A stretch of DNA of 64,000 nt from JAGQOZ01 sp041399205. Lineage in GTDB: Bacteria > Planctomycetota > Planctomycetia > Pirellulales > Pirellulaceae. Within the stretch, counting starts at the first letter, position 1. Each line of letters starts with the position of its first letter. The translations under genes were made by a program, and so were the position numbers. Below, piece by piece: positions 1-8,843 of the stretch. Where the stretch lies: the NCBI GenBank assembly GCA_041399205.1, contig JAWKTK010000008.1, positions 62,001 through 126,000 on the forward strand, read 5' to 3'. The notes under the pieces are model-generated. The model searched no databases and was not told the origin of the DNA. It saw only the letters and a list, made by a program, of their open reading frames with translations.

Positions 1-53
1 TCGCCTGAGTCCTCGCCTGGGGCTGGCTCCTGTCACCCTTTGAGCTTCTTCTG

Positions 54-281
54 TTGCTCCACCGTGCGTCCATTTTCAATGCCGATTACCAAACAGAAGA
101 CGCTCTCCTCGAGATTCTCTATCACGGAACGGTCGCCGCCTTTCTCGACAGCATTCGAGCTACCGGTCTGCAGAAACGATCACGTCACCACGTCCATCTT
201 TCGCCCGATGAAGAAACCGCGACCAAGGTTGGATTCAACTTCACCATTACCGTAGAGGACGTTGCTGCCGCGATTAAGTAA
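54..281 (+). pseudogene. kptA: KptA-like RNA 2'-phosphotransferase remnant
   Basis: A frame opening at a TTG codon reads LYHGT, then GLQKRSRHHVHLS and ETATKVG. These correspond to the order of motifs in the C-terminal (ADP-ribosyltransferase-like) half of KptA/Tpt1, which removes the 2'-phosphate from RNA using NAD. Only about 60 residues match. The winged-helix N-terminal half and the segment after the VG motif are missing, and the frame runs into unrelated residues (FTITVEDVAAAIK) and a stop. An intact KptA is roughly 180 residues, so this is a decayed fragment. The upstream part may also lie outside the window, but an in-frame stop at 6-8 argues against a simple edge truncation. The identification rests on motif order seen by eye. 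Confidence 0.5.
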
Positions 282-491
282 GTCGATGCATACTCGGTCG
301 AACAGAAACTACTTCGCTTTGATGATGTCGCTGCCAAGCAAGTCAATGTGATGGGCGCGGCGGTACAACTCGGCTCGCTGAAAGTGCCCATGGAATTGGT
401 CGAGGAAAGTCTTTTTGAATTGTTGGTTCTCTTCGAATTATTCGAAGCCGTCGCCCCGAACATGCAAGCGGTAAGCCAAGAAACAGTATAG
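282..491 (+). pseudogene. Unassigned open stretch after the KptA remnant
   Basis: The same frame stays open for 69 codons after the stop at 279-281, reading VDAYSVEQ, then AAKQVNVMGAAVQLG, then LVEESLFE, and ends at a TAG at 489-491. The composition looks like genuine protein rather than noise. The pattern is loosely like the C-terminal part of 2-oxoacid:ferredoxin oxidoreductase gamma subunits, but I cannot establish that. There is no convincing start codon. It is best read as part of a field of broken genes. Confidence 0.2.
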
Positions 492-879
492 GCGGCATTT
501 GACACGTACGCGGCCATGGTTCGGTTCTATGACACAAAGTCTCTTCAAGAGATCCAGCGTACCCGACGGGCGGCTCCGTCGGCTGCGTTCGTTCGGCTCG
601 ACAGTGTATCGCGGCGAAGTGGCACGACAACGGCAAGCGTTCGCTTGGGTCGCTCAAAAAAGGGCCGTCCCTCGCCGCCATCCACAACCACAAATTCTAC
701 CACCCTGCCGCGCCCGCGATGCAACCGCTTGGAGAGTTCCGTATGCGACAAACCAGGCAGCACAGTTCCCGGAACAAATCCGGCGCTCCCGGGTGCCCCG
801 CGAAATTCGCGGAGATTCAATTCGAGATGTGCGGAACGTGGGAATCAGTTGTGTACGGGGAGCGTATTAGCGAAGAAAA
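492..879. other. Stretch without a recognisable gene
   Basis: Several overlapping frames are open here on both strands, but none has a start, a ribosome binding site or recognisable motifs. One plus-strand frame, around 602-850, reads KWHDNGKRSLGSLKKG and LAAIHNHKFYHP, which could be a decayed coding fragment. I could not assign it. Confidence 0.3.
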
Positions 880-1440
880 TTACTTGGCGTCTTCCATTGC
901 CTTTTGCAACCAAGCTTTGCAGAACACCCAGTAACGGTCGCCGGTAGAGGGCGAAACGCCGATGGCTTGGGATGCTTCGCGGTTCGTAAGTCCGGCGAAG
1001 TAACGGAGTTTCACATACTGGGCTTTCGTTGCATCGTACGATTCGAACTCGTCGAGAGCTTGATCTAGCTCGATCAGTTTTTCTTCGTTATCGGGCGGCT
1101 GTTGGAATTGGTCTTCCTCCAGTGGAACCTTCAGGCGATCGCCACCATGTTTTTGCGAACAACGTTTTCGAGCTCGTTCGATCAGAATGCGCCGCATCGC
1201 CTCTGCCGCCGCACCAAAGAAATGGCCGCGACCATTCCAATCGACATTGGTACGACCAACAAGCCGCAAGTACGCTTCGTGCACCAGCTCGGTCGGCTGC
1301 AAAGAAACTCCATCTTTCTCGTTCGACAACCGAGCTCGCGCGAGTCGCCGCAATTCGTCATAGACAACGGGCAACAGAGCACTAGCCGCTTGCTCGTCAC
1401 CCGTTTCGATGGCGCTTAGTAATTGCGTGATGTCGGACAT
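880..1440 (-). CDS. ECF-type RNA polymerase sigma factor
   Basis: A 186-residue sigma-70 family protein of the extracytoplasmic-function class, which directs RNA polymerase to a dedicated set of promoters. Region 2 is visible as LLPVVYDELRRLARARL and ELVHEAYLRLV, followed by GRGHFFGAAAEAMRRIL. Region 4 is the helix-turn-helix TKAQYVKLRYFAGLTNREA followed by IGVSPSTGDRYW. This arrangement is typical of the sigma factors that are abundant in planctomycetes and often lie near Ser/Thr kinases; here a kinase gene lies 2.2 kb upstream on the same strand. I chose the ATG at 1440 (MSDITQLL) over the upstream in-frame ATG because family members start close to this motif. No anti-sigma gene is adjacent. 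Confidence 0.9.
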   Translation of the reverse strand: MSDITQLLSAIETGDEQAASALLPVVYDELRRLARARLSNEKDGVSLQPTELVHEAYLRLVGRTNVDWNGRGHFFGAAAEAMRRILIERARKRCSQKHGGDRLKVPLEEDQFQQPPDNEEKLIELDQALDEFESYDATKAQYVKLRYFAGLTNREASQAIGVSPSTGDRYWVFCKAWLQKAMEDAK

Positions 1441-1518
1441 TCTATTTCCACAAGTAAAGGCCTGTCGGGTTTGACGCCATTTGATGGAGGGCGTCGCGAT
1501 CAAAGTGGAATAACGTTG

Positions 1519-2478
1519 TCACTGCTTCCTTGTGTTCTTATCAAGCACCTGGAACGTCGATCCGTCGTTGAGCTTCATGCTGGTGGTGGCAGTATACGAA
1601 TTTGCGCTTTCCCGTGTAATCACGGTCATTCCTGTACCTTCGCGGCCATCTGCGAGCCGACCGACGATTCTACCTGACATCGAATCATTGGTCGCGGGTA
1701 CAAACAAAATTTCCCAATTGTCTTGGGAGGTCGACCCATGTTCGAAAAGACCATGACGCGCTGCGTCCCAAGACATGACACTTGCCATACCGTCACCAGT
1801 GACGCCCGTTACGACGATCACCGGACCGCTCATTTGGCAACTCCACTTCTCTTGCTTCGTTGTTGTCTTGCCGTCAACAGTCCATTCAGACTCGCGGATC
1901 CAATTACCGACGAAGTATTCTCGCCAAGCCTTTGCGACATCCGTTTCCGGTTGCGGTTTTCGACGACGAGCGACGTCTTCAATCTTGTGGTTGCCCATAG
2001 TTCCGCTAAGGCTCATCGTGTCCTTGTCGATACGTTTCAAGGTTGTCGAACGCGGGACAGCTGTGCCATCGGCCACATAGTACGCAGGGTCAGCTGTCTG
2101 TTCCCAAGTGTCTTGGCCGACATCCTTCCAGGAAAACTTTGCGTGTCCGCCGACCTCGCCAAAGGCCTGCGTAACGAAACACTTTTCGACCACATCCCAG
2201 CGTATGATCTCGCGATACTCACCGAACACCAACTCAAGGAAACTTCGATTGTTGATCAGCCGAATCGACATCGGCTTCACTGTGCCATCCTTCTCGGTTA
2301 CATCCCACTCGCCGACCATGAACGACAATTTCTGGATCTGCTTCTGCCCATCAGAAAGATCGGCAGCGTCCTGGGCAAAGACACTACTGCTGACCACAAC
2401 GATACTTGCGATCAGGGCCAAACTGAAAAACGAAGGACAAGTTCTCTTGCCTATGGAAGAGGAAATCTTGGAGTTCAT
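1519..2478 (-). CDS. Exported two-domain protein, DUF1579-like
   Basis: A 319-residue protein with an N-terminal signal peptide (basic start, then FFSLALIASIVVVSSSVFA, cleavage expected after the final Ala). The mature part appears to hold two related halves, each starting with an F.VG.W motif (LSFMVGEWDVTEKDG and YFVGNWIRESEWTVDG) and ending in a strand rich in Gly and Ser. This resembles small beta-barrel proteins of the DUF1579 or lipocalin-like kind; the ligand and role are unknown. The ATG at 2478 is supported by AGGAA upstream and by the signal peptide, although the frame stays open for a further 102 codons. It lies 78 bases upstream of the sigma factor on the same strand, so the two could share a transcript. 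Confidence 0.75.
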   Translation of the reverse strand: MNSKISSSIGKRTCPSFFSLALIASIVVVSSSVFAQDAADLSDGQKQIQKLSFMVGEWDVTEKDGTVKPMSIRLINNRSFLELVFGEYREIIRWDVVEKCFVTQAFGEVGGHAKFSWKDVGQDTWEQTADPAYYVADGTAVPRSTTLKRIDKDTMSLSGTMGNHKIEDVARRRKPQPETDVAKAWREYFVGNWIRESEWTVDGKTTTKQEKWSCQMSGPVIVVTGVTGDGMASVMSWDAARHGLFEHGSTSQDNWEILFVPATNDSMSGRIVGRLADGREGTGMTVITRESANSYTATTSMKLNDGSTFQVLDKNTRKQ

Positions 2479-2729
2479 TGTGATTCCTGTCACGAGAAGT
2501 TTAGTTATTCGCTTGCGAGACTTTCTATATTGTCGGGATTGTGAAACGCTTACGAGGCTTGCTCCAAAATACGCCGGACGTTCGGTCAGAACGCCCAGGA
2601 ATCCAAACGCCAACGCACGAACCGACGCACGCTTTTCTTTGAAAACGAAGTCACGTTGAAAACGCGATTTCCATGCGAATCTGATGATCGTCAGATTGGA
2701 GTTCCAGACCGCGGGATACGGTGTGCGAA

Positions 2730-3562
2730 TCACGACACTGCTGAGTGGCGTTTGTGATGCGTTCTTCCAAGGCCAATCAAACATCCCAAGCTAGTTAGCA
2801 ATAGCGTCACGCCCGTTGGTTCTGGAACGACGCTAAACGAAATATCGTCGAAACTGGCACCGAAACGAGTCGGCGTGGAACCCACGACATAGCCGCCAAT
2901 ACCAAGGACATCTGGCGAAAAAGACCTGTTGTCGGTGAAGCTGATTTGCGGTTGGCTGGGCTCAAGCTGCCCGTCTTGCCAGACCTTGAGCGTCTTCTGT
3001 CCGTCGATATTGCTTGCTTCCATCCACCATGATTCTCCGACATCAATCGCCGTGTTGAATCTGCCCTGTTGACTACATCCGAACCCTTCTCCGGTCACAG
3101 TAGTCCCCTGGCAACGGACTACGTAGAAAAAGTTGTCTCGTGGGCAATTGCAAATTCATAGAACTCGCCGTAGTCCTCTGAACCATCAAAAACAACATCC
3201 TTGGCAAGTATTATCCCTGCACCAATTGCCTCCGTTTCTGCAGTTACTTGAAACCGGACTGTCCCGTTGCCGAGCGGAGATTGGTTGGGCCGCCGCCAGA
3301 ATGAACTGATAGTAAATCCGTCTGGAACTGGTCGGTTTGATGATATGTGGTACCTGCCGTCGTCGACGTCCCATTCTCCGGCGTCGCTGATCCCTTCCGA
3401 ACCGTCGATGGTTGTGCGAAACCAGCCCACGTCATCACCATCAGAAAAGTCGTCGATGAGCGTTTGTCCCGAGGCTAATCCGGAGAGAGCAATGAGTGTA
3501 CACCAAGCAGTTAGAAGTGAAGTAACAAGTTGAGAAATGCGTCGTCGGTTCGTATAGATCAT
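2730..3562 (-). pseudogene. PEP-CTERM exported protein, frameshifted
   Basis: Two frames together make one protein of about 275 residues. The first runs from an ATG at 3562 (preceded by AGGAAC) through a signal peptide (LVTSLLTAWCTLIALSGLASG) into a beta-rich domain (LIDDFSDGDDVGWFRTT). It breaks at HETTFST. The second frame continues with FFYVVRCQGTTVTGEG and ends in a PEP-CTERM tail: VVPEPTGVTLLLTSLG, a hydrophobic helix, then basic residues. The break falls on a run of five T (minus strand) near 3128, so a one-base consensus error is as likely as a true mutation. PEP-CTERM proteins are exported and processed by an exosortase in Gram-negative bacteria. The body resembles concanavalin-like or carbohydrate-binding folds, without a clear family. 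Confidence 0.7.
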
Positions 3563-3629
3563 TTGTTGAGTTCCTGTTTTCAATGGACCATTTTGGTCAA
3601 AGGCATCTGGCGTAACTTTCTGAGGAAGA

Positions 3630-6600
3630 CTACCGCTTGGTTTCACTAGCGTTCCTCATGGTCTCAAGTTTCGAAAGCAGATCCTGCAATTTCTGATGCT
3701 CCACGGCGGGAATCCAATTACCGTGGTATTGGTAGATCGAACTGGCTACGGCCAGCATTTCTTTCACTTCGTCTAAATGGCGATTGTTGTCGATCAGTAC
3801 TTTGCCGAATCGAAGACGGACAAACGCTCGTTCGGGGTGGATTGTCGCCACTTGCTTGTCGCGACGGGCTACATCGTCTCGCAATATCTTTTCGAGCCGA
3901 TCGATGTCGCCTGTGTTCGTTAAAAGCTCGACGACTTTTTCGTTGGGCCATTCCCAAGGCAGTGGTTCAAAGGTTCCCCAACGCGATTCGACCGAATGGA
4001 TATAAAGGTCAATTGCCTTCTCGATGTTTCCGCGTCGTTCCGCCAGTAATGCGAGCGTTGCGTATTGGAATGTCGCGTCTTCGTTCCACTGAGATTTCCG
4101 GCTCAACACTAGTCTTTCGCTCTCATCGATGATTGTGCGTCCCGCTTCATATCCGGTGTTGTCGTTTAACGCTACAAAGAGCCGGACTCCCGGAGTTGAA
4201 TCTCCCCACAACTGTCTATCTGCCGAATCGATTCGTTTTCCGACGTCGGTAAGTACCTCCCGCGCAGATTGCATTTCACCCGTGTTCATCAAGTGACAGG
4301 CATATTCAATTCGAAACCAGCAGGCTCGACCAAGTGAGTCGTTCGTGATGCCGGCTTCATCCATCCAGTCGATTCCTTCACGAATGAATTTGATTGCTCC
4401 AGCGTGATTGCGGGCTTGCCAATGAGATTTGGCTCGGACGGTGAAATACCATGGATCAGTCCGAACGAGGTTATTCGTCATTTCGTAGACGGAATCAGCT
4501 TTTTGGAAGTCTCCGCAAACCCGCAGCCATTGTCCGATTTCGTGCTCGTCGGAGCCGCTGTTTGGAAGAGTTTTCACCAACGACAGTAAGTCGCTGGAGG
4601 CGGTCGTCTCGCCGACAGCGGCCAGCGCTCCGGCGACCGCGCCGACAACTGTCGATGGACTGTAATTATGCAACTGTGACCAGTTGTTCCTTAACTGCGA
4701 TGCGGAGTTCTGAGCCAACGAACGTGTACGCGCCCAATCAGGGCGGCCGACCATCGCTAGGTCGAATTCAAGTGTCATCCGAGCTTGGATGGTCGCCAAC
4801 AGAGTTTTCGAGCCGGATCCCGCTTCAGCAAGCCTAAGTGCTTCGTCGGCGTAGCGAAGTTTTGTCGCATCGTCGTCGGCCAGCCTGCTCATCAATATCG
4901 TGCAGCGGATCACGTCGTCACTATCGCGTTTTAGTTCAGCGAGCGCCGTTGCTTTTCGGGCTAACTCCTTTGCCTGCTCCGGGTTTTCCTCAAATGTAAC
5001 GAAGGCGTTCGCGAGCGAACGATACGGATTGCATACGAGAGAACGTCGCTGTTCGTTCGACAAATTATCAGCGATCTTGCACGCTCGCTCTAGTTGAGGA
5101 CGCTTGTCGATAGCGGTCAGCACATTGACGGTTGTGACCAAATCCCCATTGACGGATTCGAGGATCGCCAGCGACTCGGTCAGCAATTCGAGTCGACGGC
5201 TGCGGAGATTGGAAAAGTCCTCGGATTCGCCGGGACTTGGTGTGATGCGAGCAAGATCTAATAGGAAACGTGCAAGATCGATACCCTTGGCTGGGAACTC
5301 CGCTCTTCCAATTGTTTCAGCGGCTCTAAGCTGTGATTCCGCCTTTTCGAACTCTGAAAAGCTAGTCAGCGACTGTGCCAAAGTCATCCGGACGACGAGC
5401 TCCACTTCTGGTTCGTCGAAGGCGTTTTTCTCCAAGTCTTCCGCGAAACGGTTGAGAAAACCTCGCACCGTCGCGTCCGGACCTTCGTTCACATCGGGTG
5501 TGGCTCCGCTCAGCAAACGTTGGAATACTTCGACTGTTTTCTTCGCTTTTCGAGTTTCCCTCTCGAGTTCGTCGGCACGTTGCTGAGCGACGTTTGCGTT
5601 TTGCTGAGCTTCGTCGCGAGCCTGTTCGGCTTGCTGATTGGCGGCACGTTCCCGAGCCAGCGCGATGCCGGTTCCTCCCAAACCCAACAGCAACGAACCA
5701 AAGATCAACAACGTCACTAACGCGGCCGCTCGATTTCGGCGATACAGTTTCTTCAACTGGTATGCGAATGTGGGCGGGCCGGCGGCGATCGGTTCGTCGG
5801 ACAGGTGAAGTTCGATGTCGCGAATGAGATCGTTGGCGGTTTCGTAACGACGATTCCGGTCCTTTTCCAGCGACTTCATCACGATCCAGTCGAGATCACC
5901 TGAGACTGATCGGCGGAGCGAATCGGGTTGAGCCGAACGATGCGACGCCACCAGTGTGGCGGTTGCGGCGTTCAGGGTGCTTAGGCGAGTGGATGGCTTG
6001 ACTGGCTCTTGTTCGCGAATGATGCGACGCATGCCGTCAAAGCCAGCTTCGCGAAGGGTCTCGGCATCGAAGGGAGCTCGACCTGTCAACAGTTCGTACA
6101 GCAGCACACCAAGCGAATAAATATCGCTACGGGTATCGATGTCCAGACCACTCATCTCCGCCTGCTCAGGGCTCATGTACTGCGGCGTGCCGACCATCTG
6201 ACCGTAGCGCGTAAAGAGCGTTTTTTCCGTAAGCTGCTGACTGATTGCTTTGGAGACGCCAAAGTCGATGACTTTGGGTACAGGAATTCCATCGTGCAGT
6301 GTCACCATGACATTGCAGGGCTTAATGTCGCGATGAATGATTCCTTTCTGGTGAGCGTGTTGGATGGCTCGGCAGACTTGCGAGAATAGCTCTAATCGGT
6401 CTGTTGTTGAAAGCCGATTTGCGTCGCAGTAGTTAGTCAGCGAATCGCCTTTGACCAGCTCCATCACAAAGTAAGGTCGCCCCGAATCGGTCGTACCGGC
6501 GTCCAAGACCTTGGCGATATTCGGATGGTCCATCATCGCCAGCGCCTGACGCTCGGCTTCGAAACGAGCCACCACTTCTTTGGAATCCATCCCCGGTTTG

Positions 6601-6956
6601 ATGATCTTCAGCGCGACCTTACGACGCACAGGCTCCATCTGTTCGGCCATGTGAACGACGCCAAAGCCACCTTCGCCCAACTGCTGCAGCAACTTGTAAC
6701 GGCCAATTGCCGAACCCTCTGTTTCAGTTACTTGACCGTTATCCTTCCTCGTCAGATCGACGGGGCGATCCAGAAAGCTATCGGGATTGTCCTTTGCCGC
6801 CAGCAGAGCCTCCACTTCCGCGCGAAGTGATTGGTCATCCCCACAGGCCGCATCGAGAAACGCATTTCGTTCCGCGGCGGAAATCCGTTCGGCCGCAGCG
6901 TAAAACACGGCTTCGACGTTTCCATTCGGTTGTGCAGCGGCGGATCGGCGGTTCAT
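3630..6956 (-). CDS. Membrane Ser/Thr protein kinase with TPR-like region
   Basis: An 1108-residue eukaryote-like (PknB/Hanks type) kinase. The glycine loop is LGEGGFGVV (residues 93-101), the ATP-binding lysine is K117 (VALK), the catalytic loop is HRDIKPCN (208-215) and the metal-binding motif is DFG (231-233), followed by MSPEQ. A single membrane helix (about 410-434) is followed by an Ala/Gln/Glu-rich coiled coil and a long helical C-terminal region of TPR-like appearance, probably a sensory or docking part. An N-terminal segment of about 85 residues precedes the kinase domain. All catalytic residues are present; the usual Ser/Gly before Asn in the HRD loop is Cys. An ECF sigma factor gene lies downstream on the same strand, so a phosphorylation-to-transcription link is plausible but not shown. 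Confidence 0.92.
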   Translation of the reverse strand: MNRRSAAAQPNGNVEAVFYAAAERISAAERNAFLDAACGDDQSLRAEVEALLAAKDNPDSFLDRPVDLTRKDNGQVTETEGSAIGRYKLLQQLGEGGFGVVHMAEQMEPVRRKVALKIIKPGMDSKEVVARFEAERQALAMMDHPNIAKVLDAGTTDSGRPYFVMELVKGDSLTNYCDANRLSTTDRLELFSQVCRAIQHAHQKGIIHRDIKPCNVMVTLHDGIPVPKVIDFGVSKAISQQLTEKTLFTRYGQMVGTPQYMSPEQAEMSGLDIDTRSDIYSLGVLLYELLTGRAPFDAETLREAGFDGMRRIIREQEPVKPSTRLSTLNAATATLVASHRSAQPDSLRRSVSGDLDWIVMKSLEKDRNRRYETANDLIRDIELHLSDEPIAAGPPTFAYQLKKLYRRNRAAALVTLLIFGSLLLGLGGTGIALARERAANQQAEQARDEAQQNANVAQQRADELERETRKAKKTVEVFQRLLSGATPDVNEGPDATVRGFLNRFAEDLEKNAFDEPEVELVVRMTLAQSLTSFSEFEKAESQLRAAETIGRAEFPAKGIDLARFLLDLARITPSPGESEDFSNLRSRRLELLTESLAILESVNGDLVTTVNVLTAIDKRPQLERACKIADNLSNEQRRSLVCNPYRSLANAFVTFEENPEQAKELARKATALAELKRDSDDVIRCTILMSRLADDDATKLRYADEALRLAEAGSGSKTLLATIQARMTLEFDLAMVGRPDWARTRSLAQNSASQLRNNWSQLHNYSPSTVVGAVAGALAAVGETTASSDLLSLVKTLPNSGSDEHEIGQWLRVCGDFQKADSVYEMTNNLVRTDPWYFTVRAKSHWQARNHAGAIKFIREGIDWMDEAGITNDSLGRACWFRIEYACHLMNTGEMQSAREVLTDVGKRIDSADRQLWGDSTPGVRLFVALNDNTGYEAGRTIIDESERLVLSRKSQWNEDATFQYATLALLAERRGNIEKAIDLYIHSVESRWGTFEPLPWEWPNEKVVELLTNTGDIDRLEKILRDDVARRDKQVATIHPERAFVRLRFGKVLIDNNRHLDEVKEMLAVASSIYQYHGNWIPAVEHQKLQDLLSKLETMRNASETKR

Positions 6957-7474
6957 CGACCAAAATCCTTCTGTTTTCGTTGTGGGTGTTGTTCAATTCA
7001 GGTCATCGCGGACGGTTCTGCCAACGTTTGACTTCCTGCTGTGAAATGCAGTGCGAGCAAAGGGGAGTTTTACCTCATGGTTTTATTGAAAAAGTTTGCA
7101 ATTCGCAGAAAACATGCCATTCAGAGGCATTAATTGACGGAAGTTCGTCTCTTTGACCGACCGCTCGGTCTCGCAATTGGCCTCGAAAAAATCAGCAAAT
7201 CTGGAACTATTTCAAGAACCCTCGTCAGAGGTTGGCATCGGGAGGCGACACTTCGTAGTGAATGCGTGGGAGAACCGCGGTGTCTAGCGTCAACTAGATT
7301 GCCCGAGCGAGCGTCAAATAGAACGGACGTTCCCTGTCGCTGCCAGCAGTGCTGTATCCCGAACGAACGACAATGAGAATGGGCCGAGCTCGTTTGGCGG
7401 TCCTTGGTCTGCCGGAGCGTCAATTAGAGGGGACGAGACCGGCACGGCTGTCAAATGGAGCCTGTCGTCGGTAG
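6957..7474. other. Intergenic region with spaced degenerate motifs
   Basis: No gene is recognised. The stretch includes the likely promoter region of the kinase at 6956. Between 7287 and 7460 a short motif recurs: GCGTCAACTAGA (7287), GCGTCAAATAGAACGGACG (7311), GCGTCAATTAGAGGGGACG (7417) and a weaker CTGTCAAATGGAG (7448). These may be remnants of an element or simple decay products. Confidence 0.3.
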
Positions 7475-7627
7475 CTATTCAAGGCAGAGCACGCGAAAGC
7501 TATGGATGCCGCCGTCGTACGGATGCTTGTATCCTCGGAAGGCAAAGTTAAGTGAACGTGGGAAATCGCCGAACGAACCTCCTCGTGTCGCTCGATGTGT
7601 TCTCGCCGCCGGTCCGCCGCCTCCACT
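7475..7627 (-). pseudogene. Formylglycine-generating-enzyme-like C-terminal remnant
   Basis: The frame ending at 7475 reads THRATRGGSFGDFPRSLN, then FRGYKHPYDGG, then HSFRVLC and a stop. The order RGGSF, an Arg-rich middle and a closing (G/S)FRV is the typical end of FGE-sulfatase (SUMF1-like) domains, which are common in planctomycetes as independent or kinase-linked modules. The rest of the domain (about 200 residues) is not found upstream in any frame, so this is a remnant. It lies just downstream of jetD. Confidence 0.4.
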
Positions 7628-7691
7628 AAAGTGGTCAGCACGAGGTGACCGTTTTTCGAATTTGCTCGGCAGTTGACGCTGTCGGGCTTTT

Positions 7692-8843
7692 TCATTCTTG
7701 CGCTCCTGCCCATGCCAGGATTGCTGCCTGAACGAGAGTTGGCGGCAGGAATTCCTGTTCCAGGCGGCCGCGGGGTGATTGTTGCAGGCGGTGGTAGAGA
7801 GTGGATTCGGCACTCGTCAGTCCGGACGGGATTTCCGTGCCGGCGATGATCGGTTCGGGCACGGAGGCGGCAGCAAATTCGTTGAACAGCCGCTCGGTCA
7901 TGAGTAAAGCTTCCAGATGCGGGATCGCGGTTCGGGCGCGAGCCAGGAACTGCAGCCCCCACGTGTCGATATCGCCCCAATAAGCAACTTGGCGATCGGC
8001 AAGCCATTGTCCCTCGGTCCAGCTCAGATCAAAACCGGCACCGAGCACGGTAATCGTCTCGGGCACTTCTGGGAGCTGATGCTGACAGGCTTCGTTCTCT
8101 ACAATCAACAGTCTGCGACCGAGCAAGCCGGCCTGTTTCAGTTCACTGGAACGGACTCGCATCTTCTTGAAAGGCAACAGCGAACCGTCCAGATCGATGA
8201 CCAACAGCCAATGGTCACCTTCGCGGAAGGCGCCCAGGAAATCTTCCAGGCCCATGCGGCTGACTTCGCCATCGAATCGCGCGTCCAGCAGTGTTGTCAG
8301 CAAACTGGCGTGGCGTTCGAAAAATTTTGTGTCGATCCCAGCCATCGACAGCGTTCGCAACGGACGTCCCTGGGCACAGCCCGGCGTCAGCCAAGCGCCG
8401 AGGCGCAGCGCCTGTTGCACTTCCCCAACGGATTTTCCCAGCCACAACGATCGTCGCCGCACCAACAGGGAATGAAATTCGGGAGACGCGTGCTTGACGA
8501 GTTCTGCAAGCGTTTCAAACTCGGCGCGAATATTTGTGTCGCCGCACGCTTCGATCCATTCAGACGGCTTGTCGAGTTTCCAACTGACCGGGATGTCGAT
8601 CGGTTCAGCGGTGGCGCGGTAGCGAATCGGCTTCCAGATCACCTCGCCGAGTTTGATCATTCGCCACGTTTCGACATGGCGTTTGACTTCATCCAGTGAA
8701 CTGAGGACTTTTCCTGGCGCAGGGCGACCGATCGGAATTTGGATTGGCCAGGCAGACGCGGCGCTTAACAAGCGTGCTTCGCGAAGGTTGGGATTTTGCC
8801 ATTGCCGCTTCAAGGTGGCTTTCAATTCCACAGGTGACTTCAT
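7692..8843 (-). CDS. jetD: Wadjet anti-plasmid system nuclease subunit JetD
   Basis: A 383-residue protein of the usual JetD length. The N-terminal half (about 1-190) matches the DUF3322 type. The C-terminal half (about 195-375) is the DUF2220/topoisomerase VI subunit A-like part with a Toprim fold: the acidic residue is E249 in LLIVENEA, and the DxD is D291/D293 in YWGDIDTWG. In Wadjet, JetD cuts circular DNA after the JetABC condensin has extruded it. The start ATG overlaps the stop of jetC by four bases (ATGA at 8840-8843), so the two were co-translated. JetD looks intact, but it stands without JetA and JetB and next to a damaged JetC, so the system is probably not functional as it stands. 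Confidence 0.85.
   Translation of the reverse strand: MKSPVELKATLKRQWQNPNLREARLLSAASAWPIQIPIGRPAPGKVLSSLDEVKRHVETWRMIKLGEVIWKPIRYRATAEPIDIPVSWKLDKPSEWIEACGDTNIRAEFETLAELVKHASPEFHSLLVRRRSLWLGKSVGEVQQALRLGAWLTPGCAQGRPLRTLSMAGIDTKFFERHASLLTTLLDARFDGEVSRMGLEDFLGAFREGDHWLLVIDLDGSLLPFKKMRVRSSELKQAGLLGRRLLIVENEACQHQLPEVPETITVLGAGFDLSWTEGQWLADRQVAYWGDIDTWGLQFLARARTAIPHLEALLMTERLFNEFAAASVPEPIIAGTEIPSGLTSAESTLYHRLQQSPRGRLEQEFLPPTLVQAAILAWAGAQE

Noticed and set aside
1723..2544. Long plus-strand open frame of 273 codons
   Set aside because: It lies fully antisense to the exported DUF1579-like gene, has no ribosome binding site and has atypical composition; it is a shadow of the opposite strand.
7917..8699. 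Plus-strand open frame of 260 codons opposite jetD
   Set aside because: It is antisense to a gene with clear JetD motifs; its length reflects the codon bias of the opposite strand.
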